This document shows positions 57,173 through 64,000 of a stretch of 64,000 nucleotides of DNA, one piece after another. The notes under the pieces were generated by a model that ran no database searches, had not been told where the DNA came from, and saw only the letters and a list, made by a program, of their open reading frames with translations. The first letter of the stretch is position 1; every line of letters starts with the position of its first letter. The position numbers and the translations under genes were made by a program. Origin of the DNA: Udaeobacter sp963725505. Its GTDB lineage: Bacteria; Verrucomicrobiota; Verrucomicrobiia; Chthoniobacterales; UBA10450. The DNA is taken from assembly GCA_963725505.1 (NCBI GenBank), contig CAVRYN010000004.1, positions 62,001 through 126,000 of the forward strand, given 5' to 3'.

Positions 57173-57739
57173 ATGAAAACCAAACGCTTAGGTTTGATAA
57201 GCTGCTTCGCCTCAGCGGCGTTGATCGCGTCGCCGGCGCTGGGCGACATGCACAAGAAATCGGCGGCCACCTCGATGTCGAAGCCGCAACGAATGACTGC
57301 GCGAACCACACAGGTGACCCCGACGTATCGTCACGGCACTAGTTCGCGTATGGGCGGCTACTACGCTGGCACCCGTTATGGTGATGGTTATACCGGCTAT
57401 TACGGCGGCACTCGCTACTACTATGGCGGCGGATTCGGTTACCCCGTTTACGGCTCCTATTCATATTGGCCGTACGGGTATTCTGGGTATTACCCATATT
57501 CGTACTATGGAGGTTACCCATACAGCTATTCGTATTACCAGCCTGCGTACGGCTATGACGCGGGGACGGTTGCAGCGGTGCAGCGCCGCTTGGGTGAGCT
57601 CGGCTACTACCATGGGTTAGTCGACGGAGTCAGGGGGCCGCGAACCCGGGCCGCTGTCGCCGCTTATGAAAGCAGACATGGTCTCGTCGTGGACGGCACG
57701 ATCAGCGCACCGCTTTTAGACAGATTAGGTTTGGCGTAA
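57173..57739 (+). CDS. secreted Tyr/Gly-rich protein with peptidoglycan-binding domain
   Basis: 188 residues: signal peptide (about 1-24), a basic Ser/Thr/Met stretch, a Tyr/Gly-rich low-complexity region (about 50-125) and a C-terminal PG_binding_1 domain (VAAVQRRLGELGYYHGLVDGV, GPRTRAAVAAYESRHGL, LLDRLGLA). The ATG is preceded by a good ribosome-binding site (gaaaggaaag). The domain binds peptidoglycan; the aromatic-glycine region may give adhesion or wall flexibility. It is followed by a terminator and then by a paralogue with the same organisation. Confidence 0.85.
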   Translation: MKTKRLGLISCFASAALIASPALGDMHKKSAATSMSKPQRMTARTTQVTPTYRHGTSSRMGGYYAGTRYGDGYTGYYGGTRYYYGGGFGYPVYGSYSYWPYGYSGYYPYSYYGGYPYSYSYYQPAYGYDAGTVAAVQRRLGELGYYHGLVDGVRGPRTRAAVAAYESRHGLVVDGTISAPLLDRLGLA

Positions 57740-57769
57740 TCTGACGAAGCGGTGAGTTCGGTTGGTTTT

Positions 57770-57820
57770 GACCGGCGGCCTCGCAGGGAAAGAGAGGAGC
57801 GAGCCGCCGGTCTCATTTTA
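57770..57820 (+). terminator. terminator after the first peptidoglycan-binding gene
   Basis: Stem gaccggcggc / gccgccggtc with a loop of about 25 bases, followed by tcatttta. Shares its stem and the tcgcaggg loop start with the terminator of the paralogue. Confidence 0.8.
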
Positions 57821-57901
57821 TTCTTCGCTGGCCGTAAAAATAAAACGAGACTTTGAATCGCGTGCGGTGTCTAATGATGTAGAAAGAAACCCTAACCGAT
57901 T

Positions 57902-58573
57902 ATGAATAATTCTAAACTTCTGTTTTTCTTGGTTTGCCTTGTTGCAGTGATTCTGACTGCGCCAGTTCTCACAGCTGCACCGCGCGGTGGCGGCGGTGGC
58001 GGCCATCATTTCTCCCCGATGGGTGCGCGCCCAGGAATGGGTGGCCGACCTGGAATGGGTGCGTGGGGCGGTCAGCGCTGGAGCGGCGGCAATTGGCGTG
58101 GCAGCAACTGGAGCGGACGCAACTGGCATGGCGGCAATTGGAATGGTGGCAACTGGCACGGCGGCAACTGGGGCGGCAATTGGCACAATCATCACGGCAA
58201 TAATGTGATCTTCATCGGTGACTTCGGCTTTCCATGGTGGTGGGGTTGGGGCTGGGGTTCGTCCTGGGGCTGGGGCGGCTATCCGTACGGATATTATGGT
58301 TCGGGCTACCCGTATGGCTACGGCTACGGTGACCCGTACGGTTACGGTTATGGCTACGGCTATGGAGGCAATCAATATGGCGGCGACTACGGCTACGGTA
58401 ATGGATACGGCAATGGCTCCGGATACGGCGATAGCAGCCACTCCAGAGTGGCAGAGCTACAACGCCGGCTCGCTCGCGCCGGTTATTACCATGGGTCCGT
58501 TGACGGCGTTCTCGGCCCGCAGACGCGTCGAGCAATTCGCGCCTACGAGCGCAACCACGGAGATGTTGGCTGA
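57902..58573 (+). CDS. secreted Gly/Trp/Tyr-rich protein with truncated peptidoglycan-binding domain
   Basis: 223 residues. Signal peptide (about 1-23), then Gly/Trp/Asn repeats of the type 'NWHGGNW' (residues about 55-100), a Tyr/Gly-rich region (about 115-180) and the start of a PG_binding_1 domain (RVAELQRRLARAGYYHGSVDGV, GPQTRRAIRAYERNHG). The domain stops at ERNHGDVG, some 18 residues earlier than in the paralogue, so the last helix is missing. The neighbouring frames do not restore it, so this may be natural. Same signal-low complexity-PG-binding design as the gene before. Confidence 0.82.
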   Translation: MNNSKLLFFLVCLVAVILTAPVLTAAPRGGGGGGHHFSPMGARPGMGGRPGMGAWGGQRWSGGNWRGSNWSGRNWHGGNWNGGNWHGGNWGGNWHNHHGNNVIFIGDFGFPWWWGWGWGSSWGWGGYPYGYYGSGYPYGYGYGDPYGYGYGYGYGGNQYGGDYGYGNGYGNGSGYGDSSHSRVAELQRRLARAGYYHGSVDGVLGPQTRRAIRAYERNHGDVG

Positions 58574-58633
58574 TCCGGTCTTGCCCAGTGGATGGGTTAG
58601 AGCCGGGGCAGTTCCACAGTTTTTCGGTTAATT

Positions 58634-58685
58634 GACCGGCGGAATTCGCAGGGCGCAATGGGCGGATCCGCCGGTCGTCTATTTT
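58634..58685 (+). terminator. terminator after the second peptidoglycan-binding gene
   Basis: Stem gaccggcgga / tccgccggtc followed by gtctatttt, with a loop beginning ttcgcaggg as in the first copy at 57770-57820. Confidence 0.8.
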
Positions 58686-58798
58686 CGTAGCTGCTACGGT
58701 TCGTTATTTGTCGCTTCCCGCAGGTGGGTTTGTAGGAACGGCCCAAGTCCAAGTCCTTTTATTCGTCGCGAAACGCGGTATATGTCTGTGCTACTTCT

Positions 58799-58872
58799 GC
58801 GCCCGTAGCTCAGCCGGATAGAGCAACGGATTTCTAATCCGTGGGTCGGGTGTTCGAGTCACCCCGGGCGCG
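58799..58872 (+). tRNA. tRNA-Arg (anticodon TCT)
   Basis: A complete cloverleaf of 74 nt: acceptor stem gcgcccg / cgggcgc with discriminator g, D-arm gctcagccggatagagc, anticodon stem acgga / tccgt around the loop tttctaa (anticodon TCT, reading AGA), and a T-arm gggtgttcgagtcaccc. No CCA is encoded after the discriminator. No tRNA neighbours. Confidence 0.97.
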
Positions 58873-58881
58873 TCTTTCTCC

Positions 58882-58960
58882 GGTGAGAAGTGATTGGTGA
58901 TTGGTGAGAAGTGGAAAAACGGCTAGTTCACTTCTCACGTCTCACATCTCACCTCTCACT
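58882..58960. repeat. inverted repeat of GTGAGAAGTG-type units after the tRNA
   Basis: Left arm ggtgagaagtgattggtgatt..., right arm cacttctcacgtctcacatct..., both made of approximate 7-8 base repeats. The right arm contains the ada stop codon. It has the same design as the heptamer elements at 5395-5500 and 35553-35690. Confidence 0.75.
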
Positions 58961-60016
58961 TTCTTTCCAGCGCCGTTCGTGATCGAGCAACCACTTCTTT
59001 CGCCATAAACCACCACCGTAACCGCATAATGTGCCATCGGCACGAATGACGCGGTGACACGGAATGATGATGCAAATCATGTTCGTGCCATTCGCCCGGC
59101 CAACTGCCCGGCGCGCATTTTCGTCTCCCAAGCGTTTCGCCATCCAGGAATATGAGCGCGTTTCACCAACTGGGATTGACTGCAAAATTTTCCATGCGCG
59201 CAATTGAAACGCCGAGCCGACCGGCGCCAGCGGAATGTCAAATTTCAGGTTCTTGCCAGAAAAATAATCAGCGAGCTGTTGGCGCGTCGCAGTAAGATAA
59301 CCATGCTCACCGGGCACTACATTTGTTCGCAATCGATTTCGCAAAATCGATAATTCGCGTTCGGTCGCGCGACGATCGATAAATTCGAGCAAGCGCAAAC
59401 CTTCATCATCCACAACGGCAATCATCGCGCCGAGCGGCGTATCGATCCGCTCAGCAAATAGTGGGGTTCGCGTTCTGGCAGTCGCTGGTGGTTCGCCGAA
59501 AATCTTCGTGAACGCCTCGCGAAAACCGCTCTCCGATTCGAAACCGCTGCCGTTTCGCGCTTCATCGACGCGGCTACCTTTCCGCACTTCACTCAACGCA
59601 AGACCCATTCGGCGTGCACGATGATAAGCTTGGAACGTCATTCCGTAATGGCGTTTGAATTGTCGCCGCGCGGTGGAAGGATCGATCGCCAATGCTGTGA
59701 GCTCCTTGTCAGTAAGACGCCCGCCTGGCGCGCGCTCCACTTCTGCGCGCAGGCGTTCGATCAGTCCCGGCGGTCGTTTGCCCGGCTCCATCGGGTGGCA
59801 ACGCAAACAGGGACGATATCCCCTCTCAAGCGCTTCACTTGAGCTGGCGAAAAAATCAACATTCTCTCGCGCCGGCTTTTTCGCCGTGCAGGTGGGCCGA
59901 CAGAAGATTCCCGTGGTGCGCACACCGACAAAAAATATGCCTTCGAAGCTCGGATCGCTATTCACAAGCGCGCGATACATCGTTTCGGTCGGCGGAAGGA
60001 GTTCGAGTGTTTTCAT
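58949..60016 (-). CDS. ada: Ada-type regulator and O6-methylguanine-DNA methyltransferase
   Basis: A 355-residue suicide repair protein. Three domains are visible: the N-terminal zinc domain that accepts methyl groups from phosphotriesters (FFVGVRTTGIFCRPTCTAKKPARENVDFF in parts; ERGYRPCLRCHP), an AraC-type helix-turn-helix (about residues 90-185) and the C-terminal methyltransferase with the acceptor cysteine in IIPCHRVIRADG. The whole order matches bifunctional E. coli Ada. The ATG at 60016 overlaps the stop of the DUF1203 gene (ATGA); the frame opens nine codons earlier. The stop codon lies in a repeat. Confidence 0.95.
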   Translation of the reverse strand: MKTLELLPPTETMYRALVNSDPSFEGIFFVGVRTTGIFCRPTCTAKKPARENVDFFASSSEALERGYRPCLRCHPMEPGKRPPGLIERLRAEVERAPGGRLTDKELTALAIDPSTARRQFKRHYGMTFQAYHRARRMGLALSEVRKGSRVDEARNGSGFESESGFREAFTKIFGEPPATARTRTPLFAERIDTPLGAMIAVVDDEGLRLLEFIDRRATERELSILRNRLRTNVVPGEHGYLTATRQQLADYFSGKNLKFDIPLAPVGSAFQLRAWKILQSIPVGETRSYSWMAKRLGDENARRAVGRANGTNMICIIIPCHRVIRADGTLCGYGGGLWRKKWLLDHERRWKESER

Positions 60017-60480
60017 ACGCGTTCGATGGCAAACGTATAACAACCGTGCGTCACGCTACGAGCATGCACAAACGCAGTCTCGGGATTGTCGAAGAGGTTT
60101 TCAATCACGACTTCAGGCGCGGTCCCGTTCGCGACCTTCGCGTCGATGATTCGATTGTCACTGTTGTAAGCACGAAAAACGCGGCCGTTGCAGAACTCAG
60201 ATGGATATTCATTCGTCGCCTCATAACGCTGGCACGCCTCCGCGTGGACAAAAATCGGTCCAGTTTCTGAATATGGATAACCCGGTGGAATCGCAGCATA
60301 CGGAAACAAGACTACCCGTTCACCCGGTGCCGCCCAACGCAGGCAGTGTCGACACGGAAAAGCCAGCGGCGAATCCGCAGTCACGAAAACGTGATCTTGT
60401 GCGCCAGTCGCAGCCATTCGTCGCGCAGCGTCCGCGACTTCAGTGGGAAGAGGAAGAATGCGAAAGTTCAAAGGTTTCAT
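60013..60480 (-). CDS. DUF1203-family protein
   Basis: About 155 residues from MKPLNFRILPLPTEVAD; the frame opens six codons earlier. The family phrases CRHCLRWAAPGERVVLFPYAAI, GPIFVHAEACQRYE and VIENLFDNPETAFVHARSV are present. Two nearby cysteines and histidines could bind a metal. Function of DUF1203 is unknown. It overlaps ada by 4 bp, so the two are likely expressed together, which hints at a role related to the alkylation response, but this is only association. Confidence 0.88.
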   Translation of the reverse strand: MKPLNFRILPLPTEVADAARRMAATGAQDHVFVTADSPLAFPCRHCLRWAAPGERVVLFPYAAIPPGYPYSETGPIFVHAEACQRYEATNEYPSEFCNGRVFRAYNSDNRIIDAKVANGTAPEVVIENLFDNPETAFVHARSVTHGCYTFAIERV

Positions 60481-60539
60481 GAACAAAGCTAAACGCACTG
60501 CTCCGAATTGCGCATCGACGAAATTCGGGCAGGGAATTC

Positions 60540-60621
60540 TGTAGCCGCTTTCCTGTGGAAAGCGCGACGCTACCTGTGTTTAACATTTCTGTGCCTCGTC
60601 GCCCACAGGGCGACGGCTACA
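60540..60621. repeat. REP pair (REPIN) between the thioesterase and DUF1203
   Basis: Left unit GTAG-CCGCTTTCC-tgt-GGAAAGCG; right unit on the other strand GTAG-CCGTCGCCC-tgt-GGGCGACG. It abuts the stop codon of the thioesterase. Confidence 0.92.
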
Positions 60622-60622
60622 G

Positions 60623-61105
60623 TTACCAGCGATGATATGCGGGATGACCTTCTTTCACCGCGACAAAAATTCCGCGACAAATGGCGCAGACTTTTCCGCC
60701 GGCGCTCAATGTCCCTTCGATGGTCGCGCGATCATCCGTCAGATCCACAACTCTGGCAGAAAGAAACACCGAATCGTTCGTCGGAGTTGGCCGCAGCAGT
60801 TTGATCGAATATTCCGCGGTGACGGTGCATGGCGGGCGGTCCTCGTTTGCGCGTTTCATCAGATGATAAGCCGCGGTCCAGTTGCAATGGCAATCGAGCA
60901 ATGTGCCGATGACGCCGCCATTCAAAACTCCATCGAACGCTTCGTATTTCTTCTCCGGTTTCCACTCAGCGACGACTTCCCCGCCTGCTCGCGATTCATC
61001 GGAGTTCTTCAGGAAACTTCGAATATGCAAGCCGTCCGGGTTCGCCGGGCCGCAACCCCAGCAGACATTGTTAGGAGCGTATTTTTCCTGAAGTGATTTG
61101 TCCAT
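60623..61105 (-). CDS. PaaI-like hotdog thioesterase
   Basis: 160 residues, single hotdog domain. CWGCGPANPDGLHIRSF at the N-terminus is typical of this thioesterase group, followed by YEAFDGVLNGGVIGTLLDCHCNWTAA (catalytic region on the central helix) and ATIEGTLSAGGKVCAICRGIFVAV. It probably hydrolyses acyl-CoA or acyl-ACP. It starts immediately beside a REP unit that flanks the RAYT gene; no pathway partner adjacent, although the methylcitrate genes lie upstream. Confidence 0.85.
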   Translation of the reverse strand: MDKSLQEKYAPNNVCWGCGPANPDGLHIRSFLKNSDESRAGGEVVAEWKPEKKYEAFDGVLNGGVIGTLLDCHCNWTAAYHLMKRANEDRPPCTVTAEYSIKLLRPTPTNDSVFLSARVVDLTDDRATIEGTLSAGGKVCAICRGIFVAVKEGHPAYHRW

Positions 61106-61631
61106 TGTAGCGGCGGTCTATGACCGCCGAAACTGCATCAGTCCCGATGATATTCCAATGCAAAGATCTCGCCCATGAACGCCCAATCCTGGTTCTTTGA
61201 CACAAGTCCTGCCCGCACCGGATTCTCACGAACGTAACTCCACTTTTCTGAATATGACTCACTACTGCGAACCAAGTGATCAAAAAACGTTTTCTGCCAA
61301 TGCGGCGGAGGAATTCCGTTCAAACGCAGAGCTTTGGAAGCCGTGTTTTTCAAAGACTTCATCCAGGCACTCAACATGATCCTCTGGTCATCCATTGAGA
61401 CAAACAGATGCAAGTGGTCCGGCATGATCACGTACGCGCCGACCCACGCCCCGTATTCAGGACCTCTGCCGGCAAAATCGAGAAAGGCTTCGTGAACGCT
61501 TGCAGTGGCAAGAATTTTTCGCCGCTCGTGCGTACAAGCTGTGATGAAATAAATCGGGGAGTGGACAAACACCCGGTTCAATCGGTGCAACCGAGGTTTG
61601 CGATTTTCGGCGCTCACAGAGCGCCGCTACA
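61106..61631. mobile_element. RAYT gene flanked by an inverted pair of REP units
   Basis: The left unit at 61107 reads GTAG-CGGCGGTC-tat-GACCGCCG; the right unit (61605-61631, other strand) reads GTAG-CGGCGCTC-tgt-GAGCGCCG. Both are perfect hairpins with the GTAG head that RAYT transposases are known to recognise, and they enclose the transposase gene in inverted orientation. No target-site duplication is expected for this family. Confidence 0.85.
61138..61617 (-). CDS. REP-associated tyrosine transposase (RAYT, Y1/HUH)
   Basis: About 159 residues from a GTG that itself lies inside the right-hand REP unit; no internal ATG precedes the catalytic region. Family features: HSPIYFITACTHER near the N-terminus, the HUH motif in VIMPDHLHLFVS, and the catalytic tyrosine region EKWSYVRENPVRAGLV. 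RAYTs are single-strand DNA transposases related to IS200/IS605 TnpA that act on REP hairpins bearing a GTAG head. The matching REP units on both sides and five more pairs in this window suggest that this protein is, or was, the agent spreading them. Confidence 0.92.
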   Translation of the reverse strand: MSAENRKPRLHRLNRVFVHSPIYFITACTHERRKILATASVHEAFLDFAGRGPEYGAWVGAYVIMPDHLHLFVSMDDQRIMLSAWMKSLKNTASKALRLNGIPPPHWQKTFFDHLVRSSESYSEKWSYVRENPVRAGLVSKNQDWAFMGEIFALEYHRD

Positions 61632-61640
61632 GCTCCTGGC

Positions 61641-62771
61641 TCATTTCCGCGAGACCGGATACGGACGCAATGCAGGCCCGGTGTAAAGCGAGCGCGGCCG
61701 GATTAGCCGGTTGTGATCGTGTTGCTCGGTCACGTGCGCGCACCAGCCGGCCACGCGCGACGCAGCAAACAGCGGCGTGTTCAGCTCCGGCGGGAACCCA
61801 AGCATCCAAAACACCGGCGCGGCGTAAAGATCCACATTGGCGCAAAGATGTTTCTCGCGCTCCATCACTTCTTCAAGCTTTTCGCAAATCGGCACCCAAT
61901 TTTCCTTGCCGGTGCGTTTCCCGAGTTCGCGCGCGATCTCTCGCATCACCGGCACGCGCGAGTCGCCTTTTTTGTAAACGCGATGGCCGAAGCCCATGAT
62001 CTTGTCTTTGGTTTTCAGTTTCTTCATCAGCCAGGCTTCCGCGCGATCCGGCGTCCCGATTTCCTCAAGCATCTTCATCGATTCCTCATTGGCGCCGCCA
62101 TGCAACGGACCCTTGAGCGTCGCGACTGCGGAAGTAACCGCGGCGTAGATTCCTGCCAGCGTCGAAGCCGTCACGCGCGCCGCAAATGTGGAGGCGTTGA
62201 ATTCGTGGTCTGCGTACAAGTTGAAAATCGTGTCGAGCATTCGGATTTGCCAATCCTGCGGAACTTTGCCATCCAGTTTGTAAAAGAAATTGCCTGCCTG
62301 AGTAAGATCCGGTCGTTCCGGGAGCGGTTCTTCGCCGTGCGAAATGCGCCAGCCGTCAGTGATTAAAGTGGAAACGCGCGCGATCAACCGGATGGACTTG
62401 CGGATATTGGCGTCGTGCGAGCTGTCGCTCAGGTCTTTGTCGAACGCGCTCAACATCGACACCCCGGTGCGCAACATATCCATTGGATGAGTGGCGCTCG
62501 GCAGTAGCCGCAGCATTTCCGTCACTTGCCCCGGCAGTGCGCGTTGTGTGGCAATTTGTTGCGTAAATTCGGCAAATTGTTTCCCGTTGGGCAACTCACC
62601 ATTCAGGAGCAGGTACGCGACCTCTTCAAAACTCGCTTTCTCCGCCATTTCATGAATGTCGTAGCCCCGATACATCAGCCCGGCGTTGGGATCGACCCAG
62701 CAGATCGCGGTTTCTCCGGCGATAACGCCGGCCAGCCCGGGGCTGTATTCTGGTTTCGCTTCAGTAGCCAT
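61641..62771 (-). CDS. prpC: 2-methylcitrate synthase / citrate synthase
   Basis: 376 residues, citrate synthase fold. Present are GLMYRGYDIHEMAE, the substrate histidines in GPLHGGANEESMKML and MGFGHRVYKKGDSRVP, and a C-terminal arginine block (NRLIRPRSLYTGP). The short length and the following prpB and prpD genes point to a methylcitrate synthase, which condenses propionyl-CoA with oxaloacetate, but such enzymes often also make citrate. The ATG at 62771 fits the family; the frame opens 12 codons earlier. The C-terminal end is 10 bp from a REP unit. Confidence 0.88.
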   Translation of the reverse strand: MATEAKPEYSPGLAGVIAGETAICWVDPNAGLMYRGYDIHEMAEKASFEEVAYLLLNGELPNGKQFAEFTQQIATQRALPGQVTEMLRLLPSATHPMDMLRTGVSMLSAFDKDLSDSSHDANIRKSIRLIARVSTLITDGWRISHGEEPLPERPDLTQAGNFFYKLDGKVPQDWQIRMLDTIFNLYADHEFNASTFAARVTASTLAGIYAAVTSAVATLKGPLHGGANEESMKMLEEIGTPDRAEAWLMKKLKTKDKIMGFGHRVYKKGDSRVPVMREIARELGKRTGKENWVPICEKLEEVMEREKHLCANVDLYAAPVFWMLGFPPELNTPLFAASRVAGWCAHVTEQHDHNRLIRPRSLYTGPALRPYPVSRK

Positions 62772-62832
62772 TGGTCTTCTCTTTACTTGCGAATCGCAAT
62801 CCTTCAACTGACCGGACTTAATCAGTTGATGT

Positions 62833-63699
62833 TCAACTTTCGGCGTTCCAACTCTCGGCGTCCGGATCGTAGTCGAGCAAGTCGTAAAGTTCCTGCCGCG
62901 TGTGCATCCTGTCGATCCAATCGGATTGCGTCCCGGTCTTCTTTAATGCCGCAAAAAACTTCTCACTCGCTTTCATCGAAACGCGAAACGCGCTCTGCGG
63001 GAAAATCACCATCCGGTAGCCGAAGTCCGCGAGTTGCTCAAAGCTCAACAGCGGGCTTTTGCCAAACTCAGTCATGTTCGCGAGCAACGGGAGATCAATT
63101 TCCTTCGCAAAATCGCGAAACTCCTCCGCGTTCTGCAATGCCTCTGGAAAAATTGCATCCGCTCCGGCGGCAAGATATTGGCCCGCTCGCTCGACCGCGC
63201 GATCGAAACCTTCGACCGCGCGCGCATCTGTCCGTGCGATGATCATGAAGTTCGGATCGTGGCGCGACGCCACCGCCGCTTTGATCTTGCCGGCCATTTC
63301 CTCAAGATCGACAAGCGTTTTCCCTGCAAGATGACCACAACGCTTTGGAAATTCCTGATCTTCAATGTGGCAGCCTGCCAGGCCGGCGTTCTCCAATTCC
63401 TGAATCGTCCGCGCGACGTTTTCTGCGCCGCCAAATCCGGTATCGGCATCGACAATCGCAGGGATCTTGACCGCCTTGGCGATGTAGCCCGCCAATTGCG
63501 CGACCTCGGTTAACGTCAGCAGTCCGATGTCGGGAACACCGGCGGTCGCGTTCGCCATTCCAGCACCGCTTACGTACACAGCGTCAAACCCGGCACGCTC
63601 CACCTGTCGCGCCATCGCCGCGTTGGGCACTCCGGGCATTATCACCGCGCCTTTCGCGATCAATTCACGCAATCGAGCCGCTTTGCTGTTCGTTGTCAT
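62833..63699 (-). CDS. prpB: methylisocitrate lyase
   Basis: Splits 2-methylisocitrate to succinate and pyruvate in the methylcitrate cycle. The 288-residue protein shows FDAVYVSGAGMANATAGVPDIG, DADTGFGGAENVARTI (metal-binding aspartates), EDQEFPKRCGHLAGK with the signature KRCGH including the catalytic cysteine, and ARTDARAVEGFDRAVERA. It lies between prpC and prpD in the same direction, so the cluster allows growth on or detoxification of propionate. Confidence 0.94.
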   Translation of the reverse strand: MTTNSKAARLRELIAKGAVIMPGVPNAAMARQVERAGFDAVYVSGAGMANATAGVPDIGLLTLTEVAQLAGYIAKAVKIPAIVDADTGFGGAENVARTIQELENAGLAGCHIEDQEFPKRCGHLAGKTLVDLEEMAGKIKAAVASRHDPNFMIIARTDARAVEGFDRAVERAGQYLAAGADAIFPEALQNAEEFRDFAKEIDLPLLANMTEFGKSPLLSFEQLADFGYRMVIFPQSAFRVSMKASEKFFAALKKTGTQSDWIDRMHTRQELYDLLDYDPDAESWNAES

Positions 63700-63713
63700 G
63701 TCGTGCGATCTTT

Positions 63714-63743
63714 TGTCATTCCGAGCGAAGTCGAGGAATCTCT
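63714..63743. repeat. single GTCAT-type repeat arm
   Basis: Reads tgtcattccgagcgaagtcg and then gaggaatctc, one arm only, between prpB and prpD. The prpD stop codon directly adjoins it. Confidence 0.8.
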
Positions 63744-64000
63744 TACTTATTCGCTCTGTGCTGTGGCATTTCCAACGCCTTCATCAACTCATCGACGTTC
63801 TGCGCTTCGTCGAGCTTCCACACAATGTCGATAATCTTTCGCGCGCGATCGCTGCCGAGCAATGGTTCAACCAAAGCATTAAACTTTTCTTCCACCTGCG
63901 AATCTTTCAGCGGATTCTTCGCGTGCCCCATTGGATAATCCACTCGTTTGGTCAAGCGCCGTCCATCGGCAAGATCAATATGCACAATGTTCGCGACCGC
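63743..64000 (-). CDS. prpD: MmgE/PrpD family 2-methylcitrate dehydratase (C-terminal part)
   Basis: The last 85 or so residues of a protein whose N-terminal part lies outside the window: ANIVHIDLADGRRLTKRVDYPMGHAKNPLK, KFNALVEPLLGSDRARKIID and a final helix. The GHAKNPL.D..V..KF pattern is typical of the C-terminus of PrpD, which dehydrates 2-methylcitrate to 2-methylaconitate. Its place upstream of prpB and prpC in transcription order supports the assignment. Confidence 0.85.
   Translation of the reverse strand, partial: AVANIVHIDLADGRRLTKRVDYPMGHAKNPLKDSQVEEKFNALVEPLLGSDRARKIIDIVWKLDEAQNVDELMKALEMPQHRANK

Overview
The window looks like ordinary chromosome from a Gram-negative, aerobic, heterotrophic bacterium, most likely Verrucomicrobiota (perhaps a soil Chthoniobacterales/Udaeobacter-like lineage). 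This is inferred from LptD, Mla and TonB outer-membrane genes, a Minf_1886-family protein, a DUF1844 protein, TPR-rich membrane proteins of the TMTC type, and moderately GC-rich DNA full of REP-like palindromes. No phage, plasmid or CRISPR array was seen.

Layout. 1-7171 (minus): respiratory complex I genes nuoH-J-K-L-M plus a second nuoM running off the left edge, an unusual 'two NuoM' arrangement. 7336-13504 (plus): LptD, UDP-glucose dehydrogenase, RsmB and an M29 aminopeptidase. 13577-19547: a large TPR protein, coaX, hemB and a small nuclease-like protein. 19544-28270: gpmI, a probable catalytically dead alkaline phosphatase homologue, two TPR membrane proteins, a mini-plug protein and a DsbA-like protein. 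28494-34241: a TonB receptor and a CHASE2/adenylate cyclase, both broken by frameshifts. 34445-41536: zinc-ribbon and rhomboid, rplT, pheS, pheT (frameshifted), a probable 6S RNA and carA. 42153-55590: Lhr-type helicase (multiply frameshifted), a glycosyltransferase, isoaspartyl peptidase, mlaEFD, an Imm53 pseudogene, DUF1844, an M16 peptidase and Minf_1886. 55671-64000: a secreted protein of unknown function, two Gly/Tyr-rich peptidoglycan-binding paralogues, tRNA-Arg, ada, DUF1203, a thioesterase, a RAYT transposase and the methylcitrate genes prpC-prpB-prpD.

Two themes run through the region. First, the spaces between genes are filled by three families of inverted repeats: GTAG-headed REP pairs (with a matching RAYT transposase flanked by two of them), long hairpins with 'GTCAT(C/T)CCGA' arms, and arms built of near-heptamer repeats. 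Several gene starts and stops lie inside these elements. Second, at least six genes carry single-base frameshifts, including essential pheT, so either the sequence holds indel errors or the genome is decaying; the Imm53 remnant, with both a frameshift and a stop codon, looks like real decay. All functional calls come from reading motifs by eye; no searches were run.
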